Notes under the pieces: generated by a model | Told to the model about the DNA's origin: nothing | The model's input: the letters and a program-made list of their open reading frames with translations, nothing else | Database searches by the model: none | Shown: positions 1 to 5,996 of the stretch, piece by piece | How positions within the stretch are numbered: the first letter of the stretch is position 1 | How the letters are laid out: the number at the start of each line of letters is the position of its first letter | Source: an uncultured Clostridia bacterium | GTDB taxonomy: Bacteria > Bacillota > Clostridia > Christensenellales > Borkfalkiaceae | Assembly: GCA_946540675.1 (NCBI GenBank) | Contig: CAMNIW010000048.1 | Coordinates: forward strand, 1 to 8,179 | Direction: 5' to 3' | DNA: 8,179 nt | Translations under genes and position numbers: made by a program

Positions 1-627
1 CTCGGTCACGTCCTGCGCCGTGATCTGCACGAACCCTTCGAGTTCTTCGTCGCGTATCTCGGTCTTTATAAAGCGCACGACTTTCCCGTCGGGGAAGAGA
101 AGCAGGTCGGAGTCGATTTTTACGATCCCCGAATTTTCGTCAGGGCTGTCGAGCGCGAGTACGAGTTCGGACAGCGACTGCGGATATTTGCCTATAAGCG
201 CGGAAGCCGTCCTTATCATCGACTTGTTTACGAGTATTATTCTGTCCTTTTCGTCGGCAAAGCATATACCGACGCTCATATCGTCGAGAGTTTCCTTTAT
301 GGCAGCGGGGGAAAGTCTGTTTTTGCTGCGCCTGCGCTCTGTCGCTATCTCCGCCGCGGAGTAGACCGTCGCGGGGATTATTACGGCGAGCATGATCGTC
401 CACGGCAGGTATAACGGAGCGGGATCTCCGTCCGCCGCCGAAGCGGCGGCAAAAGCCGTAAGCGCGATCAGCGCGATAAACGCCGCCGAGTTTAAGACTC
501 TTTTCAGCGCGCCGACTCTCAATATAAATTCGTACAGCACGAGCGCGCCCATAGCGGTTGCGGCAAAAAACGCCGCTCCCGACAGGAGATATTTGTAAGC
601 CTGCGGCAAAAGGGAAAAGTAAGTCAT
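1..627 (-). CDS. Membrane PAS-domain sensor, probable histidine kinase (C-terminal part outside window)
   Basis: I translated this frame from the ATG at 627-625; it stays open for 209 codons to the window edge, so only the N-terminal part is visible. Residues about 12-35, 45-62 and 73-92 are hydrophobic and look like three membrane segments, followed by a basic stretch (TERRRSKNR, 96-104). Residues about 108-209 read as a cytoplasmic PAS domain: IKETLDDMSVGICFADEKDR, then ILVNKSM, a PDGKVVRF strand, and an ending QITAQDVTE. That ending is typical of PAS domains in Clostridial sensor kinases, which lead into a kinase core. The kinase core itself is not in view, so the histidine kinase call is inference. 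The ATG overlaps the stop of the upstream gene as ATGA, so the two are almost certainly one operon and probably translationally coupled. It could instead end in another output domain. Confidence 0.72.
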   Translation of the reverse strand, partial: MTYFSLLPQAYKYLLSGAAFFAATAMGALVLYEFILRVGALKRVLNSAAFIALIALTAFAAASAADGDPAPLYLPWTIMLAVIIPATVYSAAEIATERRRSKNRLSPAAIKETLDDMSVGICFADEKDRIILVNKSMIRTASALIGKYPQSLSELVLALDSPDENSGIVKIDSDLLLFPDGKVVRFIKTEIRDEELEGFVQITAQDVTE

Positions 628-2270
628 ACCGTTTCCCCCTTTTTAAGAAGTGAAAACGAGTATTCGCCGTCGTAAAACTCCTTTACGGCGTCGGGGAAGT
701 TTTCGGACGGGTCGCGTTTGCTTTCGCCGTCCGTCGTGACCGTCATTCGGACCGAATCGCCCGAGCTTCCTATCCTTACCGTAAGATAGCGAGCTCTTCC
801 CGTTACACTCTCGGCGACGTCTTCGAAAAAGTCGTAAAAATCGGTCTGAGCGTCCTTGTTCATCTTCGGCGCGGACACGAGAAAAGACCCCTTTACTCCG
901 CACGCCGACAGCGCGCGAAAAGATTCCGCCAATGCGTTTTCGAGTTTTTCGGTCGTAACGAACGCGTCGTCAGCGGTAAGTGCGAAGTCCTTTCTTCGCT
1001 TTATGAACGTGCCGAGAAAGACGATCTCATATAGGATCGCGCGTTTTTCGCTATCCTTTGCCCGTTCGTATTGCTTTACCAGCCTTTCCACGCCGTCTAT
1101 CTGCCTTTGCGTCTTGCTTTGCAAAAGGTCGTAAAGCCTGTTTTGTTCTTCTATTTTTTTGTTTTCTTCTTCTATCTTGTAGTTGTATTCGAGAAAACCC
1201 TTCCTGTCCGTCAGTTCTTCCTTCGTTATTTTAAGGCTTTCGGCGAGAGTCAGGAGTTCGGATATATCTTCCGTCCACACGGCGTGACCGCCCCTTACGG
1301 GCATATTGTGCACGCGTTTTCCGTTGGTTATCACGGGGCTTTTTTCGGCAAGCCGCATAGTCTTTTCGTCTATCGGCTCGGCGTCTTTTGCGGAGTAGCG
1401 GACGGAGTAGTTTTCGTCCGTTATTCTCGCCGAGACGTCGGCGGCGGCTCTGAACACGTCTTCGTATCGCGCGTTCGACTGTATAAGTCCGCAGCGTATG
1501 CAGGATTCGAGAAACGTCGCGAAGATAAGGCATTCGAAGACGGCTACGTCCCACACCGTCTCCCTTACGAAAGGCACCCTGAGAGCATACGTCGCCACGT
1601 ACAGCACGGCGACGAAAAACGGTATTATCGGTATCCACAGCAGTTTGCGGACGAGCGGATGTTTGTTCTTTATGAACATCAGTGCGAGAGAGCCTATCCC
1701 GCAGGAAACGCACCACGCGGCTATTATATAATACGTCGCGCCGTAAGAGTAGTTTTTCTCTGTCCAGGGCTTTTCCGCAAAGCGGAATACCGTTTGGTGC
1801 AGGTCGTTGGTAAGCGCGAGAATTATGAGTATCGCCGCGGGTATAAACGCGGCAAAGGCGAGTTTGGGGAGTTTATACCCGTCCTTTTCGCCCAGCGACG
1901 TCGCGACGAGTAGCGAAAACGTCGGTATAAGCACGGTCGGGATATAGTAGGCGTACCACAAAAACCTGATAGCCGTTTCGCCCGCGACGAAGTAATATTT
2001 GTACGCGCGGAGCATCAGCCACAGGATCATCAAAGCGGCGGTTATGACAAGCAGTTTTCTCGCCTGCGTCTGCATAACTCTCCTGTATACGGTGACTCCC
2101 CAGCCGCCGAACAGTCCGAGATATATAAACGTCCTTACAATGTCTAACGCCTTTATAAGAGCGGTGGGAAAATTTTCGGAGTGCGCAAGATAACGGCAGA
2201 CTATCGCCGCGGCGATAAGAGCCGCCACCGACGTCGCCGCGATAAGATTTTTCCGCGCGCTTTTCTTCAT
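624..2270 (-). CDS. 8-TM sensor with degenerate histidine-kinase-like C-terminus
   Basis: 548 residues, starting at ATG 2270 with AGGCGG about 8 nt upstream. Membrane segments lie near residues 9-28, 41-61, 72-89, 104-125, 136-153, 178-200, 208-229 and 241-259. The LTNDLH motif at 153-158 and its surroundings match the N-terminal 7TM region of a known sensor kinase family. Residues about 265-335 look like a short PAS-like domain. Residues 337-400 are a charged coiled coil (IEEENKKIEEQ) where the dimerisation helix would be. FLGTFIKRRKDFAL (418-431) resembles the FIKRR-type motif of Clostridial LytS/DesK-like sensors. Residues about 475-541 look like a shrunken HATPase remnant. There is no histidine after residue 329 and I see no N, G1 or G2 box, so autophosphorylation is unlikely. 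I infer a signal-sensing pseudokinase working with the overlapping downstream sensor. The ligand is unknown. Confidence 0.8.
   Translation of the reverse strand: MKKSARKNLIAATSVAALIAAAIVCRYLAHSENFPTALIKALDIVRTFIYLGLFGGWGVTVYRRVMQTQARKLLVITAALMILWLMLRAYKYYFVAGETAIRFLWYAYYIPTVLIPTFSLLVATSLGEKDGYKLPKLAFAAFIPAAILIILALTNDLHQTVFRFAEKPWTEKNYSYGATYYIIAAWCVSCGIGSLALMFIKNKHPLVRKLLWIPIIPFFVAVLYVATYALRVPFVRETVWDVAVFECLIFATFLESCIRCGLIQSNARYEDVFRAAADVSARITDENYSVRYSAKDAEPIDEKTMRLAEKSPVITNGKRVHNMPVRGGHAVWTEDISELLTLAESLKITKEELTDRKGFLEYNYKIEEENKKIEEQNRLYDLLQSKTQRQIDGVERLVKQYERAKDSEKRAILYEIVFLGTFIKRRKDFALTADDAFVTTEKLENALAESFRALSACGVKGSFLVSAPKMNKDAQTDFYDFFEDVAESVTGRARYLTVRIGSSGDSVRMTVTTDGESKRDPSENFPDAVKEFYDGEYSFSLLKKGETV
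635..641 (-). promoter_or_regulatory. Ribosome binding site inside the upstream gene
   Basis: On the minus strand AAGGGGG lies 7 nt before the ATG at 627, inside the last codons of the upstream sensor gene. It supports this ATG as the start even though it overlaps the preceding stop codon, and it allows both reinitiation and independent loading. Confidence 0.6.
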
Positions 2271-2324
2271 TGATATTCCGCCTGTAACAGTAATTTCAGC
2301 CGAGTTCGGACTGTTGTCTATTCA

Positions 2325-2353
2325 ATTATACTTATAAAAAAATCCTTTGTCAA
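2325..2353 (-). promoter_or_regulatory. Perfect-consensus SigA-type promoter of the sensor operon
   Basis: On the minus strand TTGACA (2353-2348) and TATAAT (2330-2325) are separated by exactly 17 nt, both hexamers matching consensus at every base. The predicted transcript starts near 2318 and leaves a leader of about 48 nt before the ATG at 2270. Near its 5' end, 2297-2313 can fold into a small hairpin (CAG-CCGA paired with TCGG-CTG, one bulged base). A consensus promoter suggests strong or repressor-controlled expression. Confidence 0.85.
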
Positions 2354-2416
2354 GACGGACTGAATAAAAACGGCGTCGGTTCTCTTTACGGCGGCTTTAT
2401 ATTTCTCGCCGAAAAC

Positions 2417-2449
2417 AAAAAAAAGGGTCGCCGCGTTAAGCGACAACCC
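2417..2449 (-). terminator. Intrinsic terminator of the beta-propeller/SH3 gene
   Basis: Read on the minus strand, the arm GGGTTGTCGC (2449-2440) pairs with GCGGCGACCC (2434-2425), ten pairs including two G-U, around the loop TTAAC. Eight T follow (2424-2417), then G and four more T. It lies 16 nt past the stop codon at 2465 and upstream of the sensor operon promoter, so it separates the two transcription units. Confidence 0.88.
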
Positions 2450-2464
2450 CGAAGCGTATATCCG

Positions 2465-5092
2465 TCAGATAACCTTCCTGAAAAGGAATTTATATTCAAA
2501 GAACAGCGTTGTTGCGAACGCCGACACCGCGAGAAGTATCACGGCAAGGAATTTCATCAGGTCGACTCGGTTGTTTTTCATCACGTAGGCGTCGTCGACG
2601 TAGCCCGTCTTGCTCGCGCCGTCCTTGGTGTAGGCGATATATACCATACCGTTATCGCTCCTTCCGAGCACCGCGACCTGCAATCTTTCGTCTATCTTGT
2701 CTTTTACGTCGGATTTAAGGTCGTCGATATATACGTCCACGCCGCCGCGTTTCCATACGTACGCGCTCTCTATAAGGCTTCCGTCGTCTTTCGCGCTGAT
2801 GCTTTCCGCAAGGAAACTTTCGGGTATAAAGCCCGATTTTCCGTCCTTTTCGACTACCGAATACACCGCGCCGTTAAACTCCATCGTTCCGGTGACGGTT
2901 ATGCGTTCGTTCGCGCCGACACTTAAACCGCTTTTGTATTTCCGTTCGAGTACGGGTATCGCGTACGTATCGAATCCGACTATCGCGTATGCGGACGAAG
3001 AAGTCTCTTCCACGGTCTTTTCGGGAGCCGCTATGTCGGAGTTTCTCACTATCGCCGCCTTTTTGTACCGCGCGGCTATCGAGTACTTGGAGTTTATTCC
3101 GAATATCGCGAACAGTTGCCCCGCGTCGCTTTCGTCTATCGAAGAATATTCGGCAAAATCGAAATACGTATCGAAGTTTTGCGGAATATTTACCAAAAAC
3201 GCCTTGGCGCCGTCGCGCATAGGCGCGTACGTTCTCGCCGAAGAATACGCTATCGCAAAGTCTTCCGGGACGAGTATTTTTCTCGGCGTGGTGATGCCCA
3301 TATCGACGTCTTCGCCGAGCGTGAGTATAAGTCCGCCGAAGACGAAATACGCCTTTTCCGAGTCGCAGGAAAGGCACATGGACTTTGCCGCTCCTATGGA
3401 GTTGCCGTCTATTTTCAGGTTGTCGCTTATGCCGAGTTCTTTGGAGTAGACCTGCTCGGATCCGTCGTAGCATTCGACTATCGACTTTTCGCCGTTTTCG
3501 TACAGGGCGAATATCTTGCCGTCGAAGTCGGTCTGTATGTTTTTGAGTTTCATCGCGGAAGAGTGCGGCTTTTCTATAAGGGTGGTCGCGGTCTCGCCGT
3601 TATATGAACAAAACGTGTAAGTCGTGCCGTTGTCCAGCGCGTAATATATCGTTCCGAATATATCCACGGCTATCTGCAGCGCCGACTGATCGGAGTTTAC
3701 GGATATAGGTTCGTAGTCGTACCGTTCGTCTTCGGTCCGACCTGCGGCAATGCGCGTTATCGACGCTTTTTTATCGGCTACGCCTATGGTCGTTATCGAG
3801 TAGAAATATCCGTCCGCAAAGCAGACGTCGGCGGCTATTCCGCCTATATCGTACTTTCTCGCGTCGGTTATGCCGAAAATGTGTTCGTTTTCGCCTTCGA
3901 TATGTTCCGCCTTGCCGACGTTTATAAAGTTTTTGTTAGAACCGTCGTGGTCGGGATCGGTGGAGTATACAACGTATCCGCCGCCTGCCGAAAACCTGTA
4001 CGCGGGGGAAGGAAGCACGATCCTGTCGTACGTCTTGCCGCCGTTTTCGTCGACGTTTATGCGGACGATCCTGTCGTCGTCGAGAGCGTATATCTTGTCT
4101 TCGTCGACGGTTATGTCGCTCGCCTTTGCCGAAAGCCTGTTTATCGCCTTGGAGTTGGTCGTTATCGCAAAGTCGGTGAAGGCGTTGGTTTGCAGGTTTA
4201 TCTCCTGAACGGCTTTTATGTCGGTGTCGACCACCCACAGTTTGCCTTCGGTAATGCATATCCCCTGCGGAGCGTAGATTTTTCCGAGATCTTTTTCTTC
4301 GCCGTCGGTTACGGTTGATTTCGCGCATATGACGGTCGCGTTATCGCTATCGCTCGGAGAGAACGCCGATATGCCGCCCGCGTAGGAATAGTATATTTTG
4401 TCGTCCGTCGCGTCGGCGTTTTCGGCGAGAGATTTTACGCCCGAAACGTCTCTCATAAGTCTCGGCAAGTCGCCTTCGAGTTTATATACGTTGTAGTTTT
4501 GTATCGAGAAATACACGCTCCCGTCCTTTGCGAGAAGCAGTGTGGTGACGCCGTTTATCTGTTTTTTCGCGGCGGCGTCTTCCGTCGCCGTAAATTCGTC
4601 CGAAAGGGACGGTATGTCGTAAAACCTGAGATGGGTGTTGGTCGATACGACGAGTTTGTCGCCGTTTATCGAGAAGTAAGAGCAGTCTATACCCGAAACC
4701 TGCGTGACGGCGAAAGACGAATTTTCGCTTATGTCAACAGAGTAAAGTTTGTTGTCTACCGAAAAGAGCAGGAATTTGTCGTATATGGCAAGGTTCGGCA
4801 CGCCTTCGCCGCTGCTTAAATGCGATATGTCTATCGAGCGGAACTTCTCGTCTTTATAAAGCACTATTCTCCCTTGGTGAGAGATGGCGACGAATTCTCC
4901 GTTCGCGCCGCTGTGGCGGCATATAGCGTATGGCTTATCGAGATTGTAATATTGAAGATAACTCGTCGGCAGGAAAATTTCCGTAGCGATAGTCTGCGGC
5001 TCTTCCGCGTAAGCGGCGGTCGGTAATGCTACGGGCAATATTGCCGCCGCGGCTATCGCCGCGAGCGTTGTGATAAGGGCGCGCTTCTTCAA
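2465..5092 (-). CDS. Exported beta-propeller-like protein with SH3-like domains and C-terminal membrane anchor
   Basis: 875 residues. The start is TTG at 5092: no ATG or GTG lies between it and the in-frame stop upstream, and it opens directly into a signal peptide (KKR, hydrophobic core, probable cleavage AYA|EE after residue 29). AGG lies 10 nt before it. Residues about 35-690 consist of many short beta-strand repeats, such as GRIVLYKDEKFRSIDI and GKIYAPQGICITEGKLWVVD; the latter is NHL/SMP-30-like, so one or more beta-propellers are likely. Residues about 700-765 and 775-838 look like two SH3-like domains (GKSGFIPESFL; KTGYVDDAYV). Residues 843-864 form a membrane anchor with a short basic tail. 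The protein should sit outside the cell, tethered to the membrane. No catalytic motif is recognised; function is unknown, with wall or ligand binding an inference. It has its own promoter and terminator, so it is probably monocistronic. Confidence 0.85.
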   Translation of the reverse strand: MKKRALITTLAAIAAAAILPVALPTAAYAEEPQTIATEIFLPTSYLQYYNLDKPYAICRHSGANGEFVAISHQGRIVLYKDEKFRSIDISHLSSGEGVPNLAIYDKFLLFSVDNKLYSVDISENSSFAVTQVSGIDCSYFSINGDKLVVSTNTHLRFYDIPSLSDEFTATEDAAAKKQINGVTTLLLAKDGSVYFSIQNYNVYKLEGDLPRLMRDVSGVKSLAENADATDDKIYYSYAGGISAFSPSDSDNATVICAKSTVTDGEEKDLGKIYAPQGICITEGKLWVVDTDIKAVQEINLQTNAFTDFAITTNSKAINRLSAKASDITVDEDKIYALDDDRIVRINVDENGGKTYDRIVLPSPAYRFSAGGGYVVYSTDPDHDGSNKNFINVGKAEHIEGENEHIFGITDARKYDIGGIAADVCFADGYFYSITTIGVADKKASITRIAAGRTEDERYDYEPISVNSDQSALQIAVDIFGTIYYALDNGTTYTFCSYNGETATTLIEKPHSSAMKLKNIQTDFDGKIFALYENGEKSIVECYDGSEQVYSKELGISDNLKIDGNSIGAAKSMCLSCDSEKAYFVFGGLILTLGEDVDMGITTPRKILVPEDFAIAYSSARTYAPMRDGAKAFLVNIPQNFDTYFDFAEYSSIDESDAGQLFAIFGINSKYSIAARYKKAAIVRNSDIAAPEKTVEETSSSAYAIVGFDTYAIPVLERKYKSGLSVGANERITVTGTMEFNGAVYSVVEKDGKSGFIPESFLAESISAKDDGSLIESAYVWKRGGVDVYIDDLKSDVKDKIDERLQVAVLGRSDNGMVYIAYTKDGASKTGYVDDAYVMKNNRVDLMKFLAVILLAVSAFATTLFFEYKFLFRKVI

Positions 5093-5124
5093 AACCTTGT
5101 TACCTGCAATTAAAGATTATTTAT

Positions 5125-5154
5125 ATTATAACATATCACCCCGACAAAAGACAA
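5125..5154 (-). promoter_or_regulatory. Promoter of the beta-propeller/SH3 gene
   Basis: On the minus strand TATAAT (5130-5125) is preceded by TG and one base, an extended -10. TTGTCT (5154-5149) is a four-of-six -35 at 18 nt spacing. Predicted start is near 5118, giving a leader of about 26 nt before the TTG start at 5092. Confidence 0.7.
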
Positions 5155-5182
5155 GTTTTTTTTGTTGTTTTTCCCTTTTTAT

Positions 5183-5235
5183 AAAAAACCCCGTTTTTCG
5201 CTTATTGATGACAAGCATATGTCTGAAAAACGGGG
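5183..5235 (-). terminator. Hairpin with T tract on the minus strand (hairpin 1)
   Basis: CCCCGTTTTTC (5189-5199) and GAAAAACGGGG (5225-5235) are a perfect 11-bp inverted repeat with a 25-nt loop. On the minus strand the stem is followed by six T (5188-5183), so it looks like an intrinsic terminator for leftward transcripts. No minus-strand gene ends here. It may block antisense transcription from beyond the 5469 gene reaching the 5092 gene, or end an unannotated short RNA. Confidence 0.55.
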
Positions 5236-5245
5236 CTATTATATA

Positions 5246-5282
5246 CCCGAAAAGCGAACATATGTTCGTTTTTCGGGTTTTT
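5246..5282 (+). terminator. Long palindromic hairpin with T tract on the plus strand (hairpin 2)
   Basis: CCCGAAAAGCGAACAT (5246-5261) pairs with ATGTTCGTTTTTCGGG (5262-5277). All 16 positions are complementary in RNA except one G-U, giving about 14 pairs around a 4-nt loop. Five T follow (5278-5282). It reads as a plus-strand terminator, although no plus-strand gene ends here. It would insulate the 5469 gene from upstream readthrough. Its centre is also a LexA-type palindrome, so its role may be DNA-level instead. Confidence 0.55.
5255..5268. promoter_or_regulatory. Perfect Gram-positive SOS box (LexA/DinR site)
   Basis: CGAACATATGTTCG is a perfect 14-bp palindrome and fits the Bacillus-type LexA consensus CGAAC-RNRY-GTTCG at every position. 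It lies about 78 bp upstream of the -35 of the 5469 gene and about 100 bp upstream of the -35 of the 5092 gene, so it overlaps neither assigned promoter. A minus-strand TATAAT at 5243-5238 lies beside it but has no credible -35. The match is seen in the sequence; LexA binding is inference. Confidence 0.5.
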
Positions 5283-5301
5283 CGACTATGTTTTTACCGC
5301 C

Positions 5302-5323
5302 TTCGCCAAGCGAAAATTTTTTT
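5302..5323 (+). other. Small stem-loop followed by seven T
   Basis: TTCGC (5302-5306) and GCGAA (5310-5314) form a 5-bp stem with a 3-nt loop, followed by AA and seven T (5317-5323). This could be a weak second plus-strand terminator behind hairpin 2. The stem is short, so it may be chance. Confidence 0.25.
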
Positions 5324-5333
5324 GCGGAAAACC

Positions 5334-5374
5334 GTTCAGTGAACTATTGCTATTTTGAAAATCGGCATTATAAT
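5334..5374 (+). promoter_or_regulatory. Promoter of the 5469 gene with adjacent palindrome
   Basis: TTGCTA (5347-5352, four of six -35 bases) and a perfect TATAAT (5369-5374) are 16 nt apart. Immediately upstream GTTCAGTGAAC (5334-5344) is a perfect 11-nt palindrome and could be an operator. The predicted start near 5381 gives a leader of about 90 nt. Confidence 0.6.
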
Positions 5375-5406
5375 CCGCTTGCCTTGCGAGTTTACGGCGC
5401 AAGCGG
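5375..5406 (+). other. Hairpin at the -10/start region and 5' leader of the 5469 gene
   Basis: CCGCTTGC (5375-5382) and GCAAGCGG (5399-5406) are a perfect 8-bp inverted repeat with a 16-nt loop. Downstream CCGA and TCGG near 5418-5430 can form another small stem. The leader resembles no riboswitch class I can identify with confidence. If transcription starts a few bases later than the first arm, the stem would be lost from the RNA and act only as DNA. Confidence 0.4.
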
Positions 5407-5453
5407 ACGGGGCAACCGAACACCTCGGGCACTAAGGAAAAAGACTTACAGTA

Positions 5454-5463
5454 AAAGAGGTGA
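5454..5463 (+). promoter_or_regulatory. Strong ribosome binding site deciding the ATG at 5469
   Basis: AAAGAGGTGA matches the anti-Shine-Dalgarno complement at nine of ten positions and sits about 6 nt before the ATG at 5469. The in-frame GTG at 5460 lies inside this site, so it is not the start. Confidence 0.8.
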
Positions 5464-5468
5464 TAACG

Positions 5469-5975
5469 ATGTTTGCTTACGAAAAGGCTATTTTGAAATC
5501 TTACGGAAAATTCGAAGAAGTGATAGATTGTATGGACGAGAGTTTTATGCGTAAAGCGCTTAAAACCTTTTCGTCGAGAATGCCGACGGAAAAACTCGCG
5601 GAGAAACTCATAGATATGACGGAGAGAAAAAAGTCGCTCGTCCGCCTTTACTTTTCGGTCGGCGACGCTCTCTCTTCGCTTAAAGCCGAAGATCAAAGGA
5701 TTTTGTCCGAAAGGTACGGTTTCGACAGCGGGAAAAAGGGAGTTACGGACGAACAGAACCGCAACTATTACAGAAAACTCGCCCTTGCCGTCGGGAGATT
5801 TTCGGCGGCGCTCGCAAAAACGGGCGCGGACTCGGAGACTTTGGAAGAGATGCGGAGAAAATTCCACTTTATAGACGAAGCCTGCGCAGAAGCGCTCGCG
5901 AAAGAAAAAGCGGTCCTTAAGATCGGTCCGCTCAAAAACGTTTCGGGGGTATCTTTACGCCCCGTTACCGAATGA
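5469..5975 (+). CDS. Small helical protein, sigma-70 region 4-like (function unknown)
   Basis: 168 residues from ATG 5469. It has no signal peptide or membrane segment, so it is cytoplasmic. It is predicted to be mostly helical and highly charged. Residues about 50-75 (MTERKKSLVRLYFSVGDALS) lead into SLKAEDQRILSERYGF (76-91), which resembles the first helices of a sigma region 4 or ArpU/RinA-like domain. The segment EQNRNYYRKLALAVGRFSAA (103-122) resembles the recognition-helix part of Clostridial small proteins with a TYYR/TYFRR motif followed by L...G. The middle is poorly conserved and no canonical helix-turn-helix glycine is obvious, so DNA binding is inference. It has its own promoter, a structured leader and a LexA-type box upstream, and converges on the 5997 gene with a 21-bp gap and no visible terminator. 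It could be a host regulator or a phage-derived one. Confidence 0.75.
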   Translation: MFAYEKAILKSYGKFEEVIDCMDESFMRKALKTFSSRMPTEKLAEKLIDMTERKKSLVRLYFSVGDALSSLKAEDQRILSERYGFDSGKKGVTDEQNRNYYRKLALAVGRFSAALAKTGADSETLEEMRRKFHFIDEACAEALAKEKAVLKIGPLKNVSGVSLRPVTE

Positions 5976-5996
5976 AACGGATCGGTCGCGGATACG

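Noticed and set aside
1071..1913. Plus-strand open frame of 280 codons opposite the 8-TM sensor
   Set aside because: It is antisense to a gene with clear membrane segments and its own promoter; the product is a low-complexity Arg/Tyr/Val-rich shadow with no domain.
2697..4318. Several plus-strand open frames opposite the beta-propeller gene
   Set aside because: They overlap each other and a long coherent exported protein; translations show no fold or start signal.
5375..5450. Leader as a ZTP, SAM or c-di-GMP riboswitch
   Set aside because: Short stretches recall parts of such motifs, but conserved cores and junctions are missing and the downstream gene is not in those pathways.
5460..5468. 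GTG at 5460 as start of the small regulator-like gene
   Set aside because: The GTG is part of the ribosome binding site for ATG 5469.
5070..5554. Plus-strand open frames across the divergent intergenic region (90 and 130 codons)
   Set aside because: They run through promoters and both hairpins, have no ribosome binding site and end inside the start of the 5469 gene in another frame.
5286..5867. Minus-strand open frame opposite the 5469 gene
   Set aside because: Arg/Phe-rich shadow with no start signal; the plus strand has a promoter, strong ribosome site and coherent protein.
5469..5975. Small regulator-like gene as the terminase small subunit
   Set aside because: It is separated from TerL by an opposite-strand gene and lacks a recognisable N-terminal TerS helix-turn-helix and oligomerisation layout.
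5930..5996. Shared terminator between the convergent 5469 and 5997 genes
   Set aside because: Only a short GC-rich inverted repeat inside the coding end, without a T tract on either strand.
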